DNA of 64,000 nucleotides from Anaerobacillus alkalilacustris (GTDB lineage Bacteria > Bacillota > Bacilli > Bacillales > Anaerobacillaceae): contig NZ_MLQR01000001.1 of NCBI RefSeq assembly GCF_001866005.1, positions 1 to 64,000 of the forward strand, in the 5' to 3' direction. Each line of letters starts with the position of its first letter. The stretch's first letter is position 1. Of this stretch, positions 12,956 to 23,451 are shown piece by piece. The notes under the pieces were generated by a model. The model was given only the letters and a program-made list of their open reading frames with translations, had not been told where the DNA came from and made no database searches. A program made the position numbers and the translations under genes.

Positions 12956-14305
12956 TTAAATTTTTAATTGTTCCTTAATTTCTTCAAGTTGTTTTTGTAA
13001 TTCATGATCAGTGCCCAACATCTTTGAGATTTTTTCATGTGCATGAATTACGGTTGTATGATCTCGTCCGCCAAATTCACTTCCGATTTTAGGTAGTGAG
13101 AACTCTGTCATCTCTCGAGATAAATACATAGCGATCTGCCTTGGAAATGCTACATTTTTCGTTCTTTTTTTCGCTTTGAAATCATCTAACTTAATATTAT
13201 AATGCTCTCCGACTACACGCTGGATATCACTAATTGTTATTACTTTTGGTTTTGAATTAGGGACGATGTCTTTAAGTGCTACAGCAGCTAAATCGGCATT
13301 CATATCTTGATTAATTAAGGAAGAATAAGCAACGACTCGTATAAGTGCTCCTTCTAACTCTCTAATATTTGTGTCGATTTGATTTGCAATATATAACATC
13401 ACTTCGTTAGGAATATCTAGGTTTTCAGCTTTTGCTTTTTTTCGTAAAATAGCAATTCTAGTTTCTAAATCTGGTGGAGTAATATCAGTAATTAAGCCCC
13501 ATTCAAACCGAGACCGTAAGCGATCCTCTAATGTCGGAATTTCTTTTGGTGGTCGGTCACTAGAGATAACAATTTGCTTACTGTCATCATGCAAAGCATT
13601 AAAAGTATGGAAAAATTCTTCTTGTGTTTGTTCTTTTCCGGCAAGAAATTGAATATCATCTATTAAAAGAACGTCGACATTTCGATATTTATTTCGAAAA
13701 TTGACTGCACGATTGTCACGTATTGAATTAATAAACTCATTTGTAAATTTTTCTGAAGATAAATAGACAACTTTAGCATTTGGGTTGTGCTCAATTACAT
13801 AATGCCCAATTGCATGCATAAGATGTGTTTTTCCTAAACCAACGCCACCGTAAATAAATAGAGGATTGTAAGCTTTAGCCGGGGCTTCAGCAACAGCTAA
13901 AGATGCTGCATGAGCAAAACGATTTCCCGCACCAATAACGAAAGTATTAAATGTATACTTCGGATTTAACATATTTTTTGGTATTTCTTCATTATTGGAT
14001 ATGATACTATCTGGAACTTTTGCTACACTTTCAACTATTTCATCATCATTTTCAATATTTTTGGGTATGACAATTTTAACTTTTAATTCAGCTCCAGTAA
14101 GATCATGTAATGTTTCAGATATAAAATTAATATAACGGTTTTCTAACCAATCTCTGGCAAATTCATTAGGAGCGGTAATTGTTATTGTATCGTTTTGAAT
14201 TATTTCGGCTTTTGTTGCTTTTAACCAAGTATCGAAGCTAGGTTTACTTACTTTCTCTTCCATAGCTTCTAAAGCTTTCTTCCATAAGTCGTTAATATTT
14301 TGCAA
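12956..14305 (-). CDS. dnaA: chromosomal replication initiator DnaA
   Basis: This 449-residue AAA+ initiator binds 9-bp DnaA boxes, melts the origin and recruits the helicase. Domain I is at the N-terminus ([21 protein letters not shown]). The AAA+ core has Walker [10 protein letters not shown] and Walker [10 protein letters not shown]. The DNA-binding domain IV signature is [11 protein letters not shown]. The start is a TTG at 14305 with GGAGGGAG upstream. DnaA boxes on both sides suggest autoregulation. Confidence 0.98.
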   Translation of the reverse strand: MQNINDLWKKALEAMEEKVSKPSFDTWLKATKAEIIQNDTITITAPNEFARDWLENRYINFISETLHDLTGAELKVKIVIPKNIENDDEIVESVAKVPDSIISNNEEIPKNMLNPKYTFNTFVIGAGNRFAHAASLAVAEAPAKAYNPLFIYGGVGLGKTHLMHAIGHYVIEHNPNAKVVYLSSEKFTNEFINSIRDNRAVNFRNKYRNVDVLLIDDIQFLAGKEQTQEEFFHTFNALHDDSKQIVISSDRPPKEIPTLEDRLRSRFEWGLITDITPPDLETRIAILRKKAKAENLDIPNEVMLYIANQIDTNIRELEGALIRVVAYSSLINQDMNADLAAVALKDIVPNSKPKVITISDIQRVVGEHYNIKLDDFKAKKRTKNVAFPRQIAMYLSREMTEFSLPKIGSEFGGRDHTTVIHAHEKISKMLGTDHELQKQLEEIKEQLKI

Positions 14306-14483
14306 CAGGCTCCCTCCTTACCTAAAAAAATTATTGAAACAAATTTAAAATTAAGTAAACTCGGCTTGTATAACAAATGTACAACCCGAGTGAATGCGAA
14401 TGAATAATTATTTAATTAACATTGATTGTGGAAATTTATATATTATAGTAGAAAAGTGTAGAATTCAAGTATATAAACAACTC

Positions 14484-14745
14484 TGTGGACAAGTAATTAA
14501 CAACTAAAGAGAAGTGTCCACAACTTTATACACAGGCTGTGGAAAACTTTGCGATGATTTTTTTTATCCACGAGTGAAAACATAACTATAATATCAAAAA
14601 AAACCTTAGTAAGCAATGGTTTTTAAACACTTATCCACAATACTCAACCCCTTGTGTTTAAAAGTTTTCCACAACACAAGATGCTGTGTGAATTATGTCG
14701 ATAAGTGGAGAAGAAGAGGAGAAAATGTCATAAAAGATATCCACA
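14484..14745. other. oriC, dnaA-rpmH side: DnaA-box cluster
   Basis: One perfect box, TTATCCACA (14631-14639), lies among several one- or two-mismatch boxes: TTGTCCACA in reverse (14484-14492), GTGTCCACA (14514-14522), TTATACACA (14526-14534), TTTTCCACA in reverse (14538-14546), TTATCCACG (14564-14572), TTTTCCACA (14665-14673) and ATATCCACA (14737-14745). Such a cluster upstream of dnaA is the other half of the bipartite Bacillus origin. No gene lies in the whole 14306-14986 gap. Confidence 0.88.
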
Positions 14746-14908
14746 GACTGAAAAGTGGAAATGTAATTATAAATTAATGTTTTTTGAATGAGTGATAGTT
14801 TATGTCGAATATTATATAGGTGATATGTTTTGTTGGATCGATTAGAAGTATTAGAACCAATTTAGGAAATAGAAAAATTTACATTGTAGTGTTATATCTT
14901 AAGGGGAC

Positions 14909-14938
14909 TTGACAATTAGGGGGTATAGTCCTTATAAT
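14909..14938 (+). promoter_or_regulatory. rpmH promoter
   Basis: TTGACA (14909-14914) and TATAAT (14933-14938), both perfect consensus, are separated by 18 bp and lie about 50 nt before rpmH. Confidence 0.85.
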
Positions 14939-14986
14939 TTACAAGACTGTCTTATACTGAGTAATTCCTCGAGGGAGGTGTAATAA

Positions 14987-15124
14987 ATGGGAAAACCAAC
15001 TTTCCAACCAAATAACCGTAAGCGTAAAAAAGTACACGGTTTCCGTGCGCGAATGAGTACTGCGAATGGCCGTAAAGTTTTAGCTCGTCGTCGTCGCAAA
15101 GGAAGAAAAGTATTGTCTGCATAG
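14987..15124 (+). CDS. rpmH: 50S ribosomal protein L34
   Basis: This 45-residue, very basic protein starts [15 protein letters not shown] and ends [12 protein letters not shown], the L34 signature. ATG start with GAGGGAGGTG seven nt upstream. It is the first plus-strand gene after the origin, with its own consensus promoter and a terminator just after the stop. Confidence 0.97.
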   Translation: MGKPTFQPNNRKRKKVHGFRARMSTANGRKVLARRRRKGRKVLSA

Positions 15125-15125
15125 G

Positions 15126-15150
15126 CCACTGGTTGTCAGTGGTCTTTTTT
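15126..15150 (+). terminator. rpmH terminator
   Basis: CCACTG pairs with CAGTGG around a 5-nt loop, followed by TCTTTTTT. It begins 2 nt after the rpmH stop. Read-through would feed rnpA. Confidence 0.85.
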
Positions 15151-15200
15151 CACTTTTTACATTAAAATTAAATATAAATGTGGAAAATAACGCGGCATAT

Positions 15201-15257
15201 ATTGAGAAAGGCTTGGTGTTTAGTTAATACTTGACTAAAGGCCGAGTTTTTCTCAAT
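15201..15257 (+). other. long imperfect hairpin between rpmH and rnpA
   Basis: ATTGAGAAA (15201-15209) pairs with TTTCTCAAT (15249-15257). Inside these, CTTGG pairs with CCGAG and TTTAGT with ACTAAA around a short loop. A TTGACT (15231-15236) with AATAAT 18 bp downstream could also be the rnpA promoter, which would place that promoter inside the hairpin. Role unknown. Confidence 0.5.
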
Positions 15258-15381
15258 AATACTTTAATTTCTTATAAATTGTTTAGAATTCCCTGTATTA
15301 GAAATGATGAAACTATAGATGTTCTAATAATTCTTTACTTAATTAAAGAAGGGAATTGAAAATTTGGATGGGGTATAATGG

Positions 15382-15732
15382 ATGAAAAAAGAGTATCGTG
15401 TTAAAAAAAATGAAGAAATTTCTCTAATTTTTAAAGAAGGAAAATCTGTTGCCAATAGACAATTTGTTTTATATATACTTGAAAAAAAGGACCAAGCTCA
15501 TTTAAGGTTAGGAGTGTCTGTTAGCAAAAAGTTAGGTAATGCAGTAACAAGAAATCGAATTAAACGATTAATGAGGGAAAGTGTTTTCCAACTTTCAAAT
15601 GACCTCAAACAGTCATGTGATTACTTGCTAATTGCTAGAAAGCCTTGTGTTGAAATGGATTTTCATGAAATGAAGAAGAGTATATCGCATGTCTTTTTCC
15701 GGGGCTATGCATTTAAAAAGAAGGGTGAGTAA
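15382..15732 (+). CDS. rnpA: ribonuclease P protein component
   Basis: This 116-residue basic protein is the cofactor of the RNase P ribozyme that matures tRNA 5' ends. The family signature is seen in [16 protein letters not shown], the RNR motif that contacts the RNA. It starts [20 protein letters not shown], with GGATGGGG upstream. The rpmH-rnpA order is nearly universal. The yidD gene follows within a few nt. Confidence 0.96.
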   Translation: MKKEYRVKKNEEISLIFKEGKSVANRQFVLYILEKKDQAHLRLGVSVSKKLGNAVTRNRIKRLMRESVFQLSNDLKQSCDYLLIARKPCVEMDFHEMKKSISHVFFRGYAFKKKGE

Positions 15733-15736
15733 ATTT

Positions 15737-15970
15737 TTGAAGTTGATCAAAGGTATGTTAATAGGGATGATATTATTTTACCAAAGATACATATCAAGAT
15801 TCACTCAGCCGACGTGTCGGTTTTATCCAACATGTTCTCACTATGGATTAGAAGCTATCAAACGTTTTGGTCCATTCAAAGGCTGTTGGCTAACTATAAA
15901 GCGTATTAGTAAATGTCATCCTTTTCATCCAGGTGGAATTGATCCAGTACCTGATAAAAAAGATAAATAA
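15737..15970 (+). CDS. yidD: membrane protein insertion efficiency factor YidD
   Basis: This 77-residue protein of the YidD family has the core [15 protein letters not shown] and [10 protein letters not shown]. It is a small membrane-associated factor that helps YidC-type insertases. A TTG at 15737 is chosen as start because AAGGGTGAG lies 7 nt before it. The longer frame from 15689 overlaps rnpA. It sits between rnpA and spoIIIJ, the usual place. Confidence 0.9.
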   Translation: MKLIKGMLIGMILFYQRYISRFTQPTCRFYPTCSHYGLEAIKRFGPFKGCWLTIKRISKCHPFHPGGIDPVPDKKDK

Positions 15971-16125
15971 TTGAAATGGGTCAAAGTAACAATAAATAGG
16001 CTTGTTTCATTGGTAGATTTTAGGTATCTTTAACTTATGAAACTTTTTGGTGAAGCACGCTATATTTACTTTGGCTGTTTTATATAAATATATTTAATTT
16101 GTTGGAGTTCAGGGAGGAAATTGTA

Positions 16126-16896
16126 GTGAAGAAAAAATTCGGTTTAGCCGCATTACTACTAGGTTTTGTTCTATTAGCTGTTGGATGTGGAAATTTAGAG
16201 GTGCCGATTACAGCGGAGAATAAAACTGGGATCTGGGAAAGTTATTTTGTTTATCCATTATCATGGTTAATTAAAGAGGTAGCAGTATTCTTTAATGACT
16301 ATGGATTATCGATTATTATCGTAACAATACTGCTTCGTATATTAATTTTACCATTAATGATTAAACAAACGAAGAGTTCAAAAGCAATGCAAGCATTGCA
16401 GCCGCATATGAAAGAATTAAGAGAAAAATATAGTGCGAAAGATCAAAAAACACAACAAAAGCTACAACAAGAAACAATGAAATTATTCCAAGAACACAAT
16501 GTAAATCCACTAGCTGGATGTTTACCTATTTTTGTTCAAATGCCAATTTTATTTGCTTTTTATCATGCAATTATTCGTACAGGTGAGATTGCAGAGCATA
16601 GTTTTCTTTGGTTTAGCCTAGGTGCACCAGATCCATTTTATATTTTACCGTTAGTTGCCGGTGCGACAACGTTTATCCAACAAAAGATGATGATGATCGA
16701 AAATAACCCACAGATGAAAGCGTTACTATATATAATGCCGATTATGATTATTGCATTTGCCGCATTTTTCCCATCAGCGCTTGCGCTTTACTGGGTAGTT
16801 GGTAACATCTTTATGATTGTTCAAACGTACTTTATTACTGGTCCTAATGTAGGGAAAGTTGCTGGGGCTAAAACAGGGGGAGCGAAGAAAAAGTGA
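16126..16896 (+). CDS. spoIIIJ: membrane protein insertase YidC/SpoIIIJ (lipoprotein)
   Basis: This 256-residue Oxa1/YidC-family insertase places proteins in the cytoplasmic membrane. The spoIIIJ type is also needed for engulfed forespore development. The GTG at 16126 has GGGAGGAAA upstream and gives a lipoprotein signal peptide with lipobox AVGC (Cys22). A frame from 16099 lacks this. Five membrane segments follow, beginning near [10 protein letters not shown]. Basic and polar loops include [12 protein letters not shown]. The end is Lys-rich (TGGAKKK). The jag start overlaps its stop by 4 nt. Confidence 0.96.
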   Translation: MKKKFGLAALLLGFVLLAVGCGNLEVPITAENKTGIWESYFVYPLSWLIKEVAVFFNDYGLSIIIVTILLRILILPLMIKQTKSSKAMQALQPHMKELREKYSAKDQKTQQKLQQETMKLFQEHNVNPLAGCLPIFVQMPILFAFYHAIIRTGEIAEHSFLWFSLGAPDPFYILPLVAGATTFIQQKMMMIENNPQMKALLYIMPIMIIAFAAFFPSALALYWVVGNIFMIVQTYFITGPNVGKVAGAKTGGAKKK

Positions 16897-17516
16897 AGAA
16901 AATAACTGTTTCCGGTAAAACTGTTGATGAAGCTGTCAAATCTGCAATTGCGCAATTAAAAACAACGAGAGAAAGAGTCTCTATACAAGTTCTAGAAGAA
17001 CCTCAAAAAGGTTTTCTAGGTTTAATTGGTACAAAGCCAGCAGTCGTTGAAGTGGAAATTAAACCTGATGCAGCAGAGGAAGCGATTAAATTTCTTCAAG
17101 ATGTAACAGCTAATATGGGCGTGACAATTGAAGTAGAACAACGTGAAACAAAAGATGGAATTTTGTTTGACTTAAAAGGGGCGGGACTTGGTGTGTTAAT
17201 TGGAAAGAGAGGTCAAACTCTTGATTCATTACAATACTTAGTAAATCTCGTAGCTAATCGATACTCAGAACAATATCTCCGAATTGTGTTAGATGCTGAA
17301 AATTATCGTGACCGTAGAAAAGAATCACTTGAGCAGTTAGCGAAACGCTTAGGAAATAAAGCAGTTAGAACAAGAAAAGAAGTTATATTAGAACCGATGA
17401 ATGCATTGGAGAGAAAAATAATCCATACAGCTCTTCAAGATATAAAAGGTGTGAAGACTTATTCTGAGGGAGTAGAGCCGAACCGTAGAATTGTTGTCGC
17501 TCCAGCTAAAATGTAG
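16893..17516 (+). CDS. jag: RNA-binding protein Jag/KhpB
   Basis: This 207-residue protein has, in order, the Jag N-domain (from [14 protein letters not shown]), a KH-II domain with the motif [17 protein letters not shown], and a C-terminal R3H domain ([18 protein letters not shown]). It binds RNA and is linked to cell elongation and SpoIIIJ function. The GTG start at 16893 overlaps the spoIIIJ stop, indicating translational coupling. Confidence 0.95.
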   Translation: MKKITVSGKTVDEAVKSAIAQLKTTRERVSIQVLEEPQKGFLGLIGTKPAVVEVEIKPDAAEEAIKFLQDVTANMGVTIEVEQRETKDGILFDLKGAGLGVLIGKRGQTLDSLQYLVNLVANRYSEQYLRIVLDAENYRDRRKESLEQLAKRLGNKAVRTRKEVILEPMNALERKIIHTALQDIKGVKTYSEGVEPNRRIVVAPAKM

Positions 17517-17530
17517 TAGAAAAGAGTGTA

Positions 17531-17572
17531 AAAAGCCCATACTAGTGGATATCCACTAGTATGGGCTTTTTT
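17531..17572 (+). terminator. terminator after jag
   Basis: This is a perfect palindrome, AAAAGCCCATACTAGTGGAT with its complement, followed by TTTTTT. It begins 15 nt after the jag stop and could work in both directions. Confidence 0.93.
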
Positions 17573-17955
17573 ACGTTTGAATTTCGAGGTAGTGTGTTTT
17601 TTCCTACCGTGTAGGTGAAGGTGTTATTGTAAAACTTTGTCGAAATGTCTTAATTTGTAGTTTCAATAGCAATGATGTTTAGAATAAACCAAAAAGTAAT
17701 CCACATCATGAAAAATTAATGATGAGGTGAATGAAAAATAGTTATTCACATGTGGAAAAGATGATTATTTGGTAAAATGGTAGAAGGGAATTCTTAGTTG
17801 TGGATATGTTTTATGGTTGATCAGTGCAAAAAACGGGGACAATAGTTGAAGTTAGATAAAATGGAAAACTTTTTATTGAAGAAATACTGTGGTATTCTAT
17901 TTAGTTAGAGACGTAAAATACATAAACTATAATAGTTTCAATGTATTACTAAGAG
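17573..17955 (+). other. mnmE upstream region with DnaA-box-like sites
   Basis: No gene is seen in these ~380 bp. Two adjoining near-boxes, TTATTCACA (17742-17750) and TGTGGAAAA (17751-17759), and TGTGGATAT (17799-17807) lie in the middle. None is a perfect box. The mnmE promoter must lie here; no confident pair was chosen. Confidence 0.45.
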
Positions 17956-17964
17956 GTGACAAAG

Positions 17965-19341
17965 ATGGAGTTTGATACAATTGCTGCTATATCAACAGCA
18001 ATGGGTGAAGGAGCAATAGCTATTGTTCGAATAAGTGGTGAAGATGCGATAAAAGTCGTTGATAAAATATATAAAGGTAGAAAATCTTTAGGTGAGGTAG
18101 AAAGTCATACGATTCATTATGGTCACATTATTGATCAAAACACTGGTCAAGTCATTGATGAAGTAATGGTAACCGTATTAAAAGCACCTCGAACGTTTAC
18201 GAGAGAAAATATTGTCGAAATTAATTGTCATGGTGGCTTAGTTTCAGTTAATCGGGTACTTCAACAAGTTTTACGGAGTGGATCTCGTCTAGCTGAACCA
18301 GGTGAGTTCACGAAGCGAGCCTTTTTAAATGGGAGAATTGACCTTTCCCAAGCCGAAGGGGTTATTGATTTAATCAGGGCGAAAACAGATAAAGCAATGA
18401 ACGTCGCTATCGGACAAGTTGAAGGACGTCTTTCGGCAAAAATCCAAAAGTTAAGGAATGCCTTATTAGAAACAGTTGCGCACGTTGAGGTAAATATTGA
18501 TTACCCTGAGTATGATGCTGAAGAAATGACAAATCAACTTCTCAAAGAAAAAGCTCGATACGTAAGTAGTGAAATAGATAAAATATTAGGTACTGCTGAG
18601 CAAGGGAAGATATTAAGAGAAGGGTTGTCCACAGTTATTATTGGTCGACCTAATGTAGGTAAATCTTCATTACTTAACAGTCTTGTACATGAAACAAAGG
18701 CAATTGTGACAGATATTCCAGGAACAACAAGAGATGTTATAGAGGAATATGTAAACGTAAGGGGTGTTCCGTTACGTTTGCTAGATACAGCTGGTATTAG
18801 AGAAACTGAAGATATCGTTGAAAAAATTGGTGTTGAACGTTCAAGGCAAGTAGTGAAGCAAGCTGAGTTAGTGTTACTTGTTTTAAATTTTGGGGAACCG
18901 TTATCTAATGAAGATGAAAATTTGTTTCAAATAGTTGAAGGGATGGATTCGATTATTATTGTTAACAAGACAGATATTCCTCAGAAAATTGATATGGCTA
19001 AAGTTGAAGAGTTAGCGAGTGGAAGACCTATTGTTACTACCTCGTTAGTAGAAGACCAAGGAATTGATGAATTAGAAGATGCAATTTCAAAGTTATTCTT
19101 TCAAGGGAACATTGAAGGTGGAGATTTAACGTACGTTTCTAATTCAAGACATATTGCACTTTTACATCAAGCGAAGCGAACGATTGAAGATGCAATTTTT
19201 GCACTTGAATCTGATGTGCCGGTTGATATGGTTCAAATTGATATTACAAGAACGTGGGAAATATTAGGAGAGATTATTGGCGATACAGTTTCTGAAAGTC
19301 TAATTGACCAGCTATTTGCACAGTTTTGCTTGGGGAAATAA
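17965..19341 (+). CDS. mnmE: tRNA modification GTPase MnmE
   Basis: This 458-residue GTPase, with MnmG, installs the (carboxymethyl)aminomethyl group on U34 of certain tRNAs. It has an N-terminal folate-binding domain, then a G domain with GRPNVGKS (residues 227-234), DTAG and NKTD, and the C-terminal FCLGK with its catalytic Cys. The ATG at 17965 is chosen. AAGAGGTGA just before it is the ribosome-binding site and would be inside the gene if the GTG at 17956 were used. mnmG follows 97 nt later. Confidence 0.97.
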   Translation: MEFDTIAAISTAMGEGAIAIVRISGEDAIKVVDKIYKGRKSLGEVESHTIHYGHIIDQNTGQVIDEVMVTVLKAPRTFTRENIVEINCHGGLVSVNRVLQQVLRSGSRLAEPGEFTKRAFLNGRIDLSQAEGVIDLIRAKTDKAMNVAIGQVEGRLSAKIQKLRNALLETVAHVEVNIDYPEYDAEEMTNQLLKEKARYVSSEIDKILGTAEQGKILREGLSTVIIGRPNVGKSSLLNSLVHETKAIVTDIPGTTRDVIEEYVNVRGVPLRLLDTAGIRETEDIVEKIGVERSRQVVKQAELVLLVLNFGEPLSNEDENLFQIVEGMDSIIIVNKTDIPQKIDMAKVEELASGRPIVTTSLVEDQGIDELEDAISKLFFQGNIEGGDLTYVSNSRHIALLHQAKRTIEDAIFALESDVPVDMVQIDITRTWEILGEIIGDTVSESLIDQLFAQFCLGK

Positions 19342-19438
19342 TTGTTGTTGGCTGTAAGGTGGTTTACAGCTCCTTCGATATAAATAAAAGCTGCACGCAA
19401 AGTACTACATTTTATAAGTGAAATTAGGAGGAAAAAAC

Positions 19439-21340
19439 ATGCAATATCAAGCGGGAGAGTTTGATGTCATAGTCGTTGGTGCAGGCCATGCAGGCGTTGA
19501 AGCAGGACTTGCAGCGGCTAGAATGGGGGCTAATACGTTAATATTAACGTTAAATTTAGATGCAGTTGCCTATATGCCATGTAATCCATCTGTTGGTGGT
19601 CCGGCAAAAGGGATAGTTGTAAGAGAAATAGACGCCCTTGGTGGTGAAATGGGAAGAAATATTGATAAAACCCATATTCAAATGAGAATGTTAAATACAG
19701 GGAAAGGTCCAGCTGTACGTGCGCTGCGCGCTCAAGCGGATAAGTTTCTGTATCAACATGAAATGAAAAAAACGATCGAAGAACAAGAAAACTTACTACT
19801 TCGTCAAGGTATGGTTGAAAAACTAATTGTTGAGGATGGAGTATGTAGGGGAGTAGTTACGAATACAGGCGCAATTTATAAAGCGAAAGCAGTCATAATT
19901 ACAACAGGAACGTATTTACGTGGGAAAATCATTCTTGGTGATTTAGCTTATGAAAGTGGACCGAATAACCAACAACCATCTGTAAACTTAGCCTATGATT
20001 TGAAAGAGCATGGGTTTAATTTAGTAAGATTCAAAACAGGGACACCACCTCGAGTACAAGGAGATACGATCGACTATAGTGTAACTGAGATTCAACCTGG
20101 AGATGACGTTCCACGTGCTTTTTCATATGAAACAAAGGAATTTCATTTAGACCAACTGCCATGTTGGCTAACTTATACGACTGACAAAACTCATGAAATC
20201 ATTAACCAAAATTTACATCGTTCACCGATGTACTCTGGAGTTATCGAAGGAACGGGTCCGAGATACTGTCCATCTATTGAAGATAAAATTGTGCGTTTCA
20301 GTGATAAACCGAGACATCAGATTTTTCTTGAGCCTGAAGGAAGAAATACTTCGGAAGTATACGTTCAAGGTTTTTCAACAAGTTTACCAGAAGAAGTACA
20401 ATTAGATATGTTGAAAACATTAAAAGGTTTAGAAAATGTAAAAATGATGCGTCCTGGCTATGCAATTGAGTATGATGCCGTTGTACCTACTCAACTTTGG
20501 CCAACGCTAGAAACAAAGATAGTAGAAAACCTATTTACTGCAGGACAAATAAATGGGACATCAGGCTACGAGGAAGCTGCAGGTCAAGGCTTGTTTGCAG
20601 GAATGAATGCTGCACTAAAATCCTCTGGAAGAGAACCGATTATTTTAGATCGATCGGAAGCTTATATTGGTGTTTTAGTAGATGACCTAGTTACAAAAGG
20701 AACAAATGAACCTTATCGACTTCTTACTTCAAGAGCAGAGCATCGTTTAGTTTTACGTCACGATAATGCAGACTTAAGGCTCACAGAAATTGGATATAAA
20801 GCAGGGCTTATACCTGAAGAAAGATACCAGCGTTTTATTGAGAAAAAAGCACAAATTAAATCGGAAATTGAAAGGCTTGATCAAATTACGGTTAAACCAA
20901 CGAAGGAAGTGCAAGATGCATTAACTGAAATAGGTTCTTCGCCGCTGCAAGATGGCTTTAAAGCGTCTGTTTTATTGAAGCGACCTGAAATTACTTATGC
21001 ATTTATTGAAAACCTCTTCCCAAGTGAACATGAGGTTTCCCCTGAAGTGGCGGAACAAGTTGAAATTCAAATAAAATATGCTGGATATATTGAAAAACAA
21101 GTACAGCAAATTGAACGAATGAAAAAAATGGATGATAAGAAAATACCGGAAAACCTCGATTATAATGTTATTTCAGGTCTTGCAACAGAAGCTCGCCAAA
21201 AACTAAGTGAAGTAAGACCTTTATCAGTAGGACAAGCTTCAAGGGTATCGGGTGTTAATCCGGCCGATATTTCTATTTTATTAATTTATTTAGAACAAGG
21301 GAAATTACAAAGAACGAAAGAAAGTGGTGCCCATGAATAA
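19439..21340 (+). CDS. mnmG: tRNA uridine 5-carboxymethylaminomethyl modification enzyme MnmG
   Basis: This 633-residue FAD-dependent partner of MnmE shows the N-terminal dinucleotide-binding motif [19 protein letters not shown]. Family motifs [11 protein letters not shown] and [17 protein letters not shown] follow. The ATG at 19439 has AGGAGGAAA seven nt upstream; the longer frame from 19418 is less likely. Its stop overlaps the rsmG start. Confidence 0.97.
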   Translation: MQYQAGEFDVIVVGAGHAGVEAGLAAARMGANTLILTLNLDAVAYMPCNPSVGGPAKGIVVREIDALGGEMGRNIDKTHIQMRMLNTGKGPAVRALRAQADKFLYQHEMKKTIEEQENLLLRQGMVEKLIVEDGVCRGVVTNTGAIYKAKAVIITTGTYLRGKIILGDLAYESGPNNQQPSVNLAYDLKEHGFNLVRFKTGTPPRVQGDTIDYSVTEIQPGDDVPRAFSYETKEFHLDQLPCWLTYTTDKTHEIINQNLHRSPMYSGVIEGTGPRYCPSIEDKIVRFSDKPRHQIFLEPEGRNTSEVYVQGFSTSLPEEVQLDMLKTLKGLENVKMMRPGYAIEYDAVVPTQLWPTLETKIVENLFTAGQINGTSGYEEAAGQGLFAGMNAALKSSGREPIILDRSEAYIGVLVDDLVTKGTNEPYRLLTSRAEHRLVLRHDNADLRLTEIGYKAGLIPEERYQRFIEKKAQIKSEIERLDQITVKPTKEVQDALTEIGSSPLQDGFKASVLLKRPEITYAFIENLFPSEHEVSPEVAEQVEIQIKYAGYIEKQVQQIERMKKMDDKKIPENLDYNVISGLATEARQKLSEVRPLSVGQASRVSGVNPADISILLIYLEQGKLQRTKESGAHE

Positions 21341-22049
21341 AGTACAATTTCATTCCATGCTTGAGGAAAAGGGAATTTCTCTTAATGATACACAAATGGA
21401 GCAATTTAATACTTATTTTCAAGAGTTAGTTGAATGGAATAATAAAATGAATTTAACAGCAATTACTGACGAAGATGGGGTTTATTTAAAACATTTTTAT
21501 GATTCGATTAGTGCAGCGTTTTATCAAGATTTTTCAAAACCCTTTCATTTAGTAGATGTAGGTGCAGGAGCTGGATTTCCAAGTATTCCGATAAAGATTT
21601 GTTTTCCGCATTTGAAGGTAACAATTGTTGACTCTTTAAATAAACGGATTTCATTTTTACAGCATTTAGTTAATTCTTTAGGTCTATCAGATGTTTCGCT
21701 TTTCCATGATCGCGCTGAAACATTTGCTAAAAAGAAAGAGCATCGTGAAAAGTATGATTTAGTTATCGCCAGAGCAGTGGCAAGAATGCCAGTATTAGCA
21801 GAGCTTTGTCTTCCGTTAGCTAAAGTTGGTGGTTCCTTTTTGGCGATGAAAGGACCCGAAGTAGTTAATGAAATTACAGATGCAAAGAAAGCAATTGCGA
21901 CACTTGGTGGTGAAGTTGTCGCAAATGAAAGTTTATTATTACCTTTTGAAGAAAGTACTAGACACTTTGTTTTTATAGAAAAAAGGAAGACAACACCAAA
22001 GCATTATCCAAGGAAACCAGGAACGCCAAACAAGCAACCTTTACAATAA
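21333..22049 (+). CDS. rsmG: 16S rRNA (guanine-N7) methyltransferase RsmG
   Basis: This 238-residue SAM-dependent enzyme methylates G527 (E. coli numbering) of 16S rRNA. The SAM site [12 protein letters not shown] is clear. The ATG at 21333 overlaps the mnmG stop by 8 nt, the usual arrangement of gidA-gidB. Loss of this gene gives low-level streptomycin resistance in other bacteria. The C-terminal tail is basic and Pro-rich. Confidence 0.96.
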   Translation: MNKVQFHSMLEEKGISLNDTQMEQFNTYFQELVEWNNKMNLTAITDEDGVYLKHFYDSISAAFYQDFSKPFHLVDVGAGAGFPSIPIKICFPHLKVTIVDSLNKRISFLQHLVNSLGLSDVSLFHDRAETFAKKKEHREKYDLVIARAVARMPVLAELCLPLAKVGGSFLAMKGPEVVNEITDAKKAIATLGGEVVANESLLLPFEESTRHFVFIEKRKTTPKHYPRKPGTPNKQPLQ

Positions 22050-22140
22050 GTAGAAGTTCAATTAGTTTTTTCATAATCGTCCTTAATAAGTTTTTGAGAG
22101 GAGATAACCTATCTGGTAGTAGGATAAATTATAATAAGAA

Positions 22141-22156
22141 TGTTTCACGTGAAACA
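22141..22156. promoter_or_regulatory. parS site, within a 32-bp perfect palindrome
   Basis: TGTTTCACGTGAAACA is the exact consensus parS of Bacillus, bound by Spo0J/ParB. Here eight further bases on each side (AATAAGAA and TTCTTATT, 22133-22164) extend the palindrome to 32 bp. It lies just after rsmG, so the hairpin may also end that transcript. The R1 repeat copy c starts 2 bp later. Confidence 0.95.
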
Positions 22157-22165
22157 TTCTTATTT

Positions 22166-22366
22166 CAAGGTAAGAAAGAATAAAATTTCTGAAGGTGTAA
22201 ATCTGTCTAGCGCAAGCAGTCTACGAGATCGGTCACTTCAGTCAAGTTTCTGACTTCAATGCCTTCTTGGATTACTGCTTGAAGATGCTCCATGCTACGT
22301 TGCTTATGAGTGAACGGAGTGGACAGGAGCAGTTGCTCGTGACCAAGGCGCTTGCCCTTTTCTTAT
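22166..22366 (-). repeat. dispersed repeat R1, copy c
   Basis: It runs CAAGGTAAGAAAG...TGTCTAGCGCAAGC...GATCGGTCACTTCAGTCAAG and ends GTGACCAAGGCGCTTGCCC then TTTTCTT. In reverse complement this is the same order of modules as copies a and b. The middle (CTTGAAGATGCTCCATGCTA) is shortened relative to copy f. It lies in the rsmG-noc gap, directly beside parS. Confidence 0.78.
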
Positions 22367-22584
22367 CACACATGAAAGAGTGAAACTTATTCATTTGATA
22401 AAATGATAAATCTATTTTTTATAACACAACTTTTAATTTTATATTTTAATAGAACTATGATGATTAATGTCTAACTACGCTACTAAATTGTTATTTATCA
22501 TGGTAATATAGAAGGAAAAGAAGGAATTCCTATCTCTAATCTAGAATATGCATAGATAGGTAGCTTTCAAGAGGTGGTGTCGAG

Positions 22585-23451
22585 ATGAAGCCGTTTTCGC
22601 GCCTGTTCGGTTTTAATGAAAAGAGCGAAGAAATGATTGAACAAGTAGAGAAGATAGAAAAAATTGAAGAGATTAGTGAGAATGAAGAGGTTAAACAAAT
22701 TCTAGTTAAGGATATCGTACCGAATCGTTTCCAACCACGTACTGTTTTTATTGATGAACGTATTGATGAATTGGCGCAAACAATAAGAACTCATGGTGTT
22801 ATTCAGCCGATTGTTGTTCGTCAGAGAGATGGTAAATTCGAGATTATAGCTGGCGAGCGTCGTTGGAGAGCAGTTACCAAATTAGGATGGGAACATATTC
22901 CCGCTATTGTGAAAGAATTTAACGATTCACAAACTGCCTCTGTTGCCTTAATAGAAAACTTACAGCGTGAAGGATTAACTGCAATTGAAGAAGCGGTTGC
23001 GTACGCTAAATTACTAGAATTACATGGTTTGACACAAGAAAGCTTAGCACAACGACTTGGAAAAGGTCAGTCAACGATTGCTAATAAACTTCGATTATTA
23101 CAACTGCCTGAAAAAGTTCAAGAAGCGATTTTAACTCGTTCAATTACAGAACGACATGCTAGAGCACTTATCTCATTAAAGGTTATAGAAGTTCAAGAAA
23201 AGGTATTACAGGAAGTAATTGATAAAAATTTAAATGTTAAGCAAACAGAGGAACTTGTCAAAAAAGTATTAGAAGGTCCTGTAAAAAAGAAGAAACCTAC
23301 ACGAAAAGCATTTTCGCGAGATATGCGATTGGCAATGAATACGATTCGTCAATCTGTTGATATGGTAGTGAAAAGTGGTTTATCTATCGATACAGATGAA
23401 GAAGAACATGAAGAGTTTTATCAATTTACAATTAGAATACCTAAAAAGTAA
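22585..23451 (+). CDS. noc: nucleoid occlusion protein Noc
   Basis: This 288-residue ParB-family CTPase binds Noc sites and the membrane and blocks Z-ring assembly over the nucleoid. The N-terminal [10 protein letters not shown] is the short amphipathic helix that targets the membrane. The ParB/Srx CTP-binding motifs GERRWRA and [14 protein letters not shown] follow, then the helix-turn-helix ([20 protein letters not shown]) and a dimerisation domain. It is distinguished from Spo0J by the N-terminus and its place after rsmG. ATG start with GAGGTGGTG upstream. Confidence 0.95.
   Translation: MKPFSRLFGFNEKSEEMIEQVEKIEKIEEISENEEVKQILVKDIVPNRFQPRTVFIDERIDELAQTIRTHGVIQPIVVRQRDGKFEIIAGERRWRAVTKLGWEHIPAIVKEFNDSQTASVALIENLQREGLTAIEEAVAYAKLLELHGLTQESLAQRLGKGQSTIANKLRLLQLPEKVQEAILTRSITERHARALISLKVIEVQEKVLQEVIDKNLNVKQTEELVKKVLEGPVKKKKPTRKAFSRDMRLAMNTIRQSVDMVVKSGLSIDTDEEEHEEFYQFTIRIPKK

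Noticed and set aside
16004-16047. terminator between yidD and spoIIIJ
   Set aside because: GTTTCAT/ATGAAAC is only 7 bp with a ~26-nt loop; too weak to call although a T-run follows.
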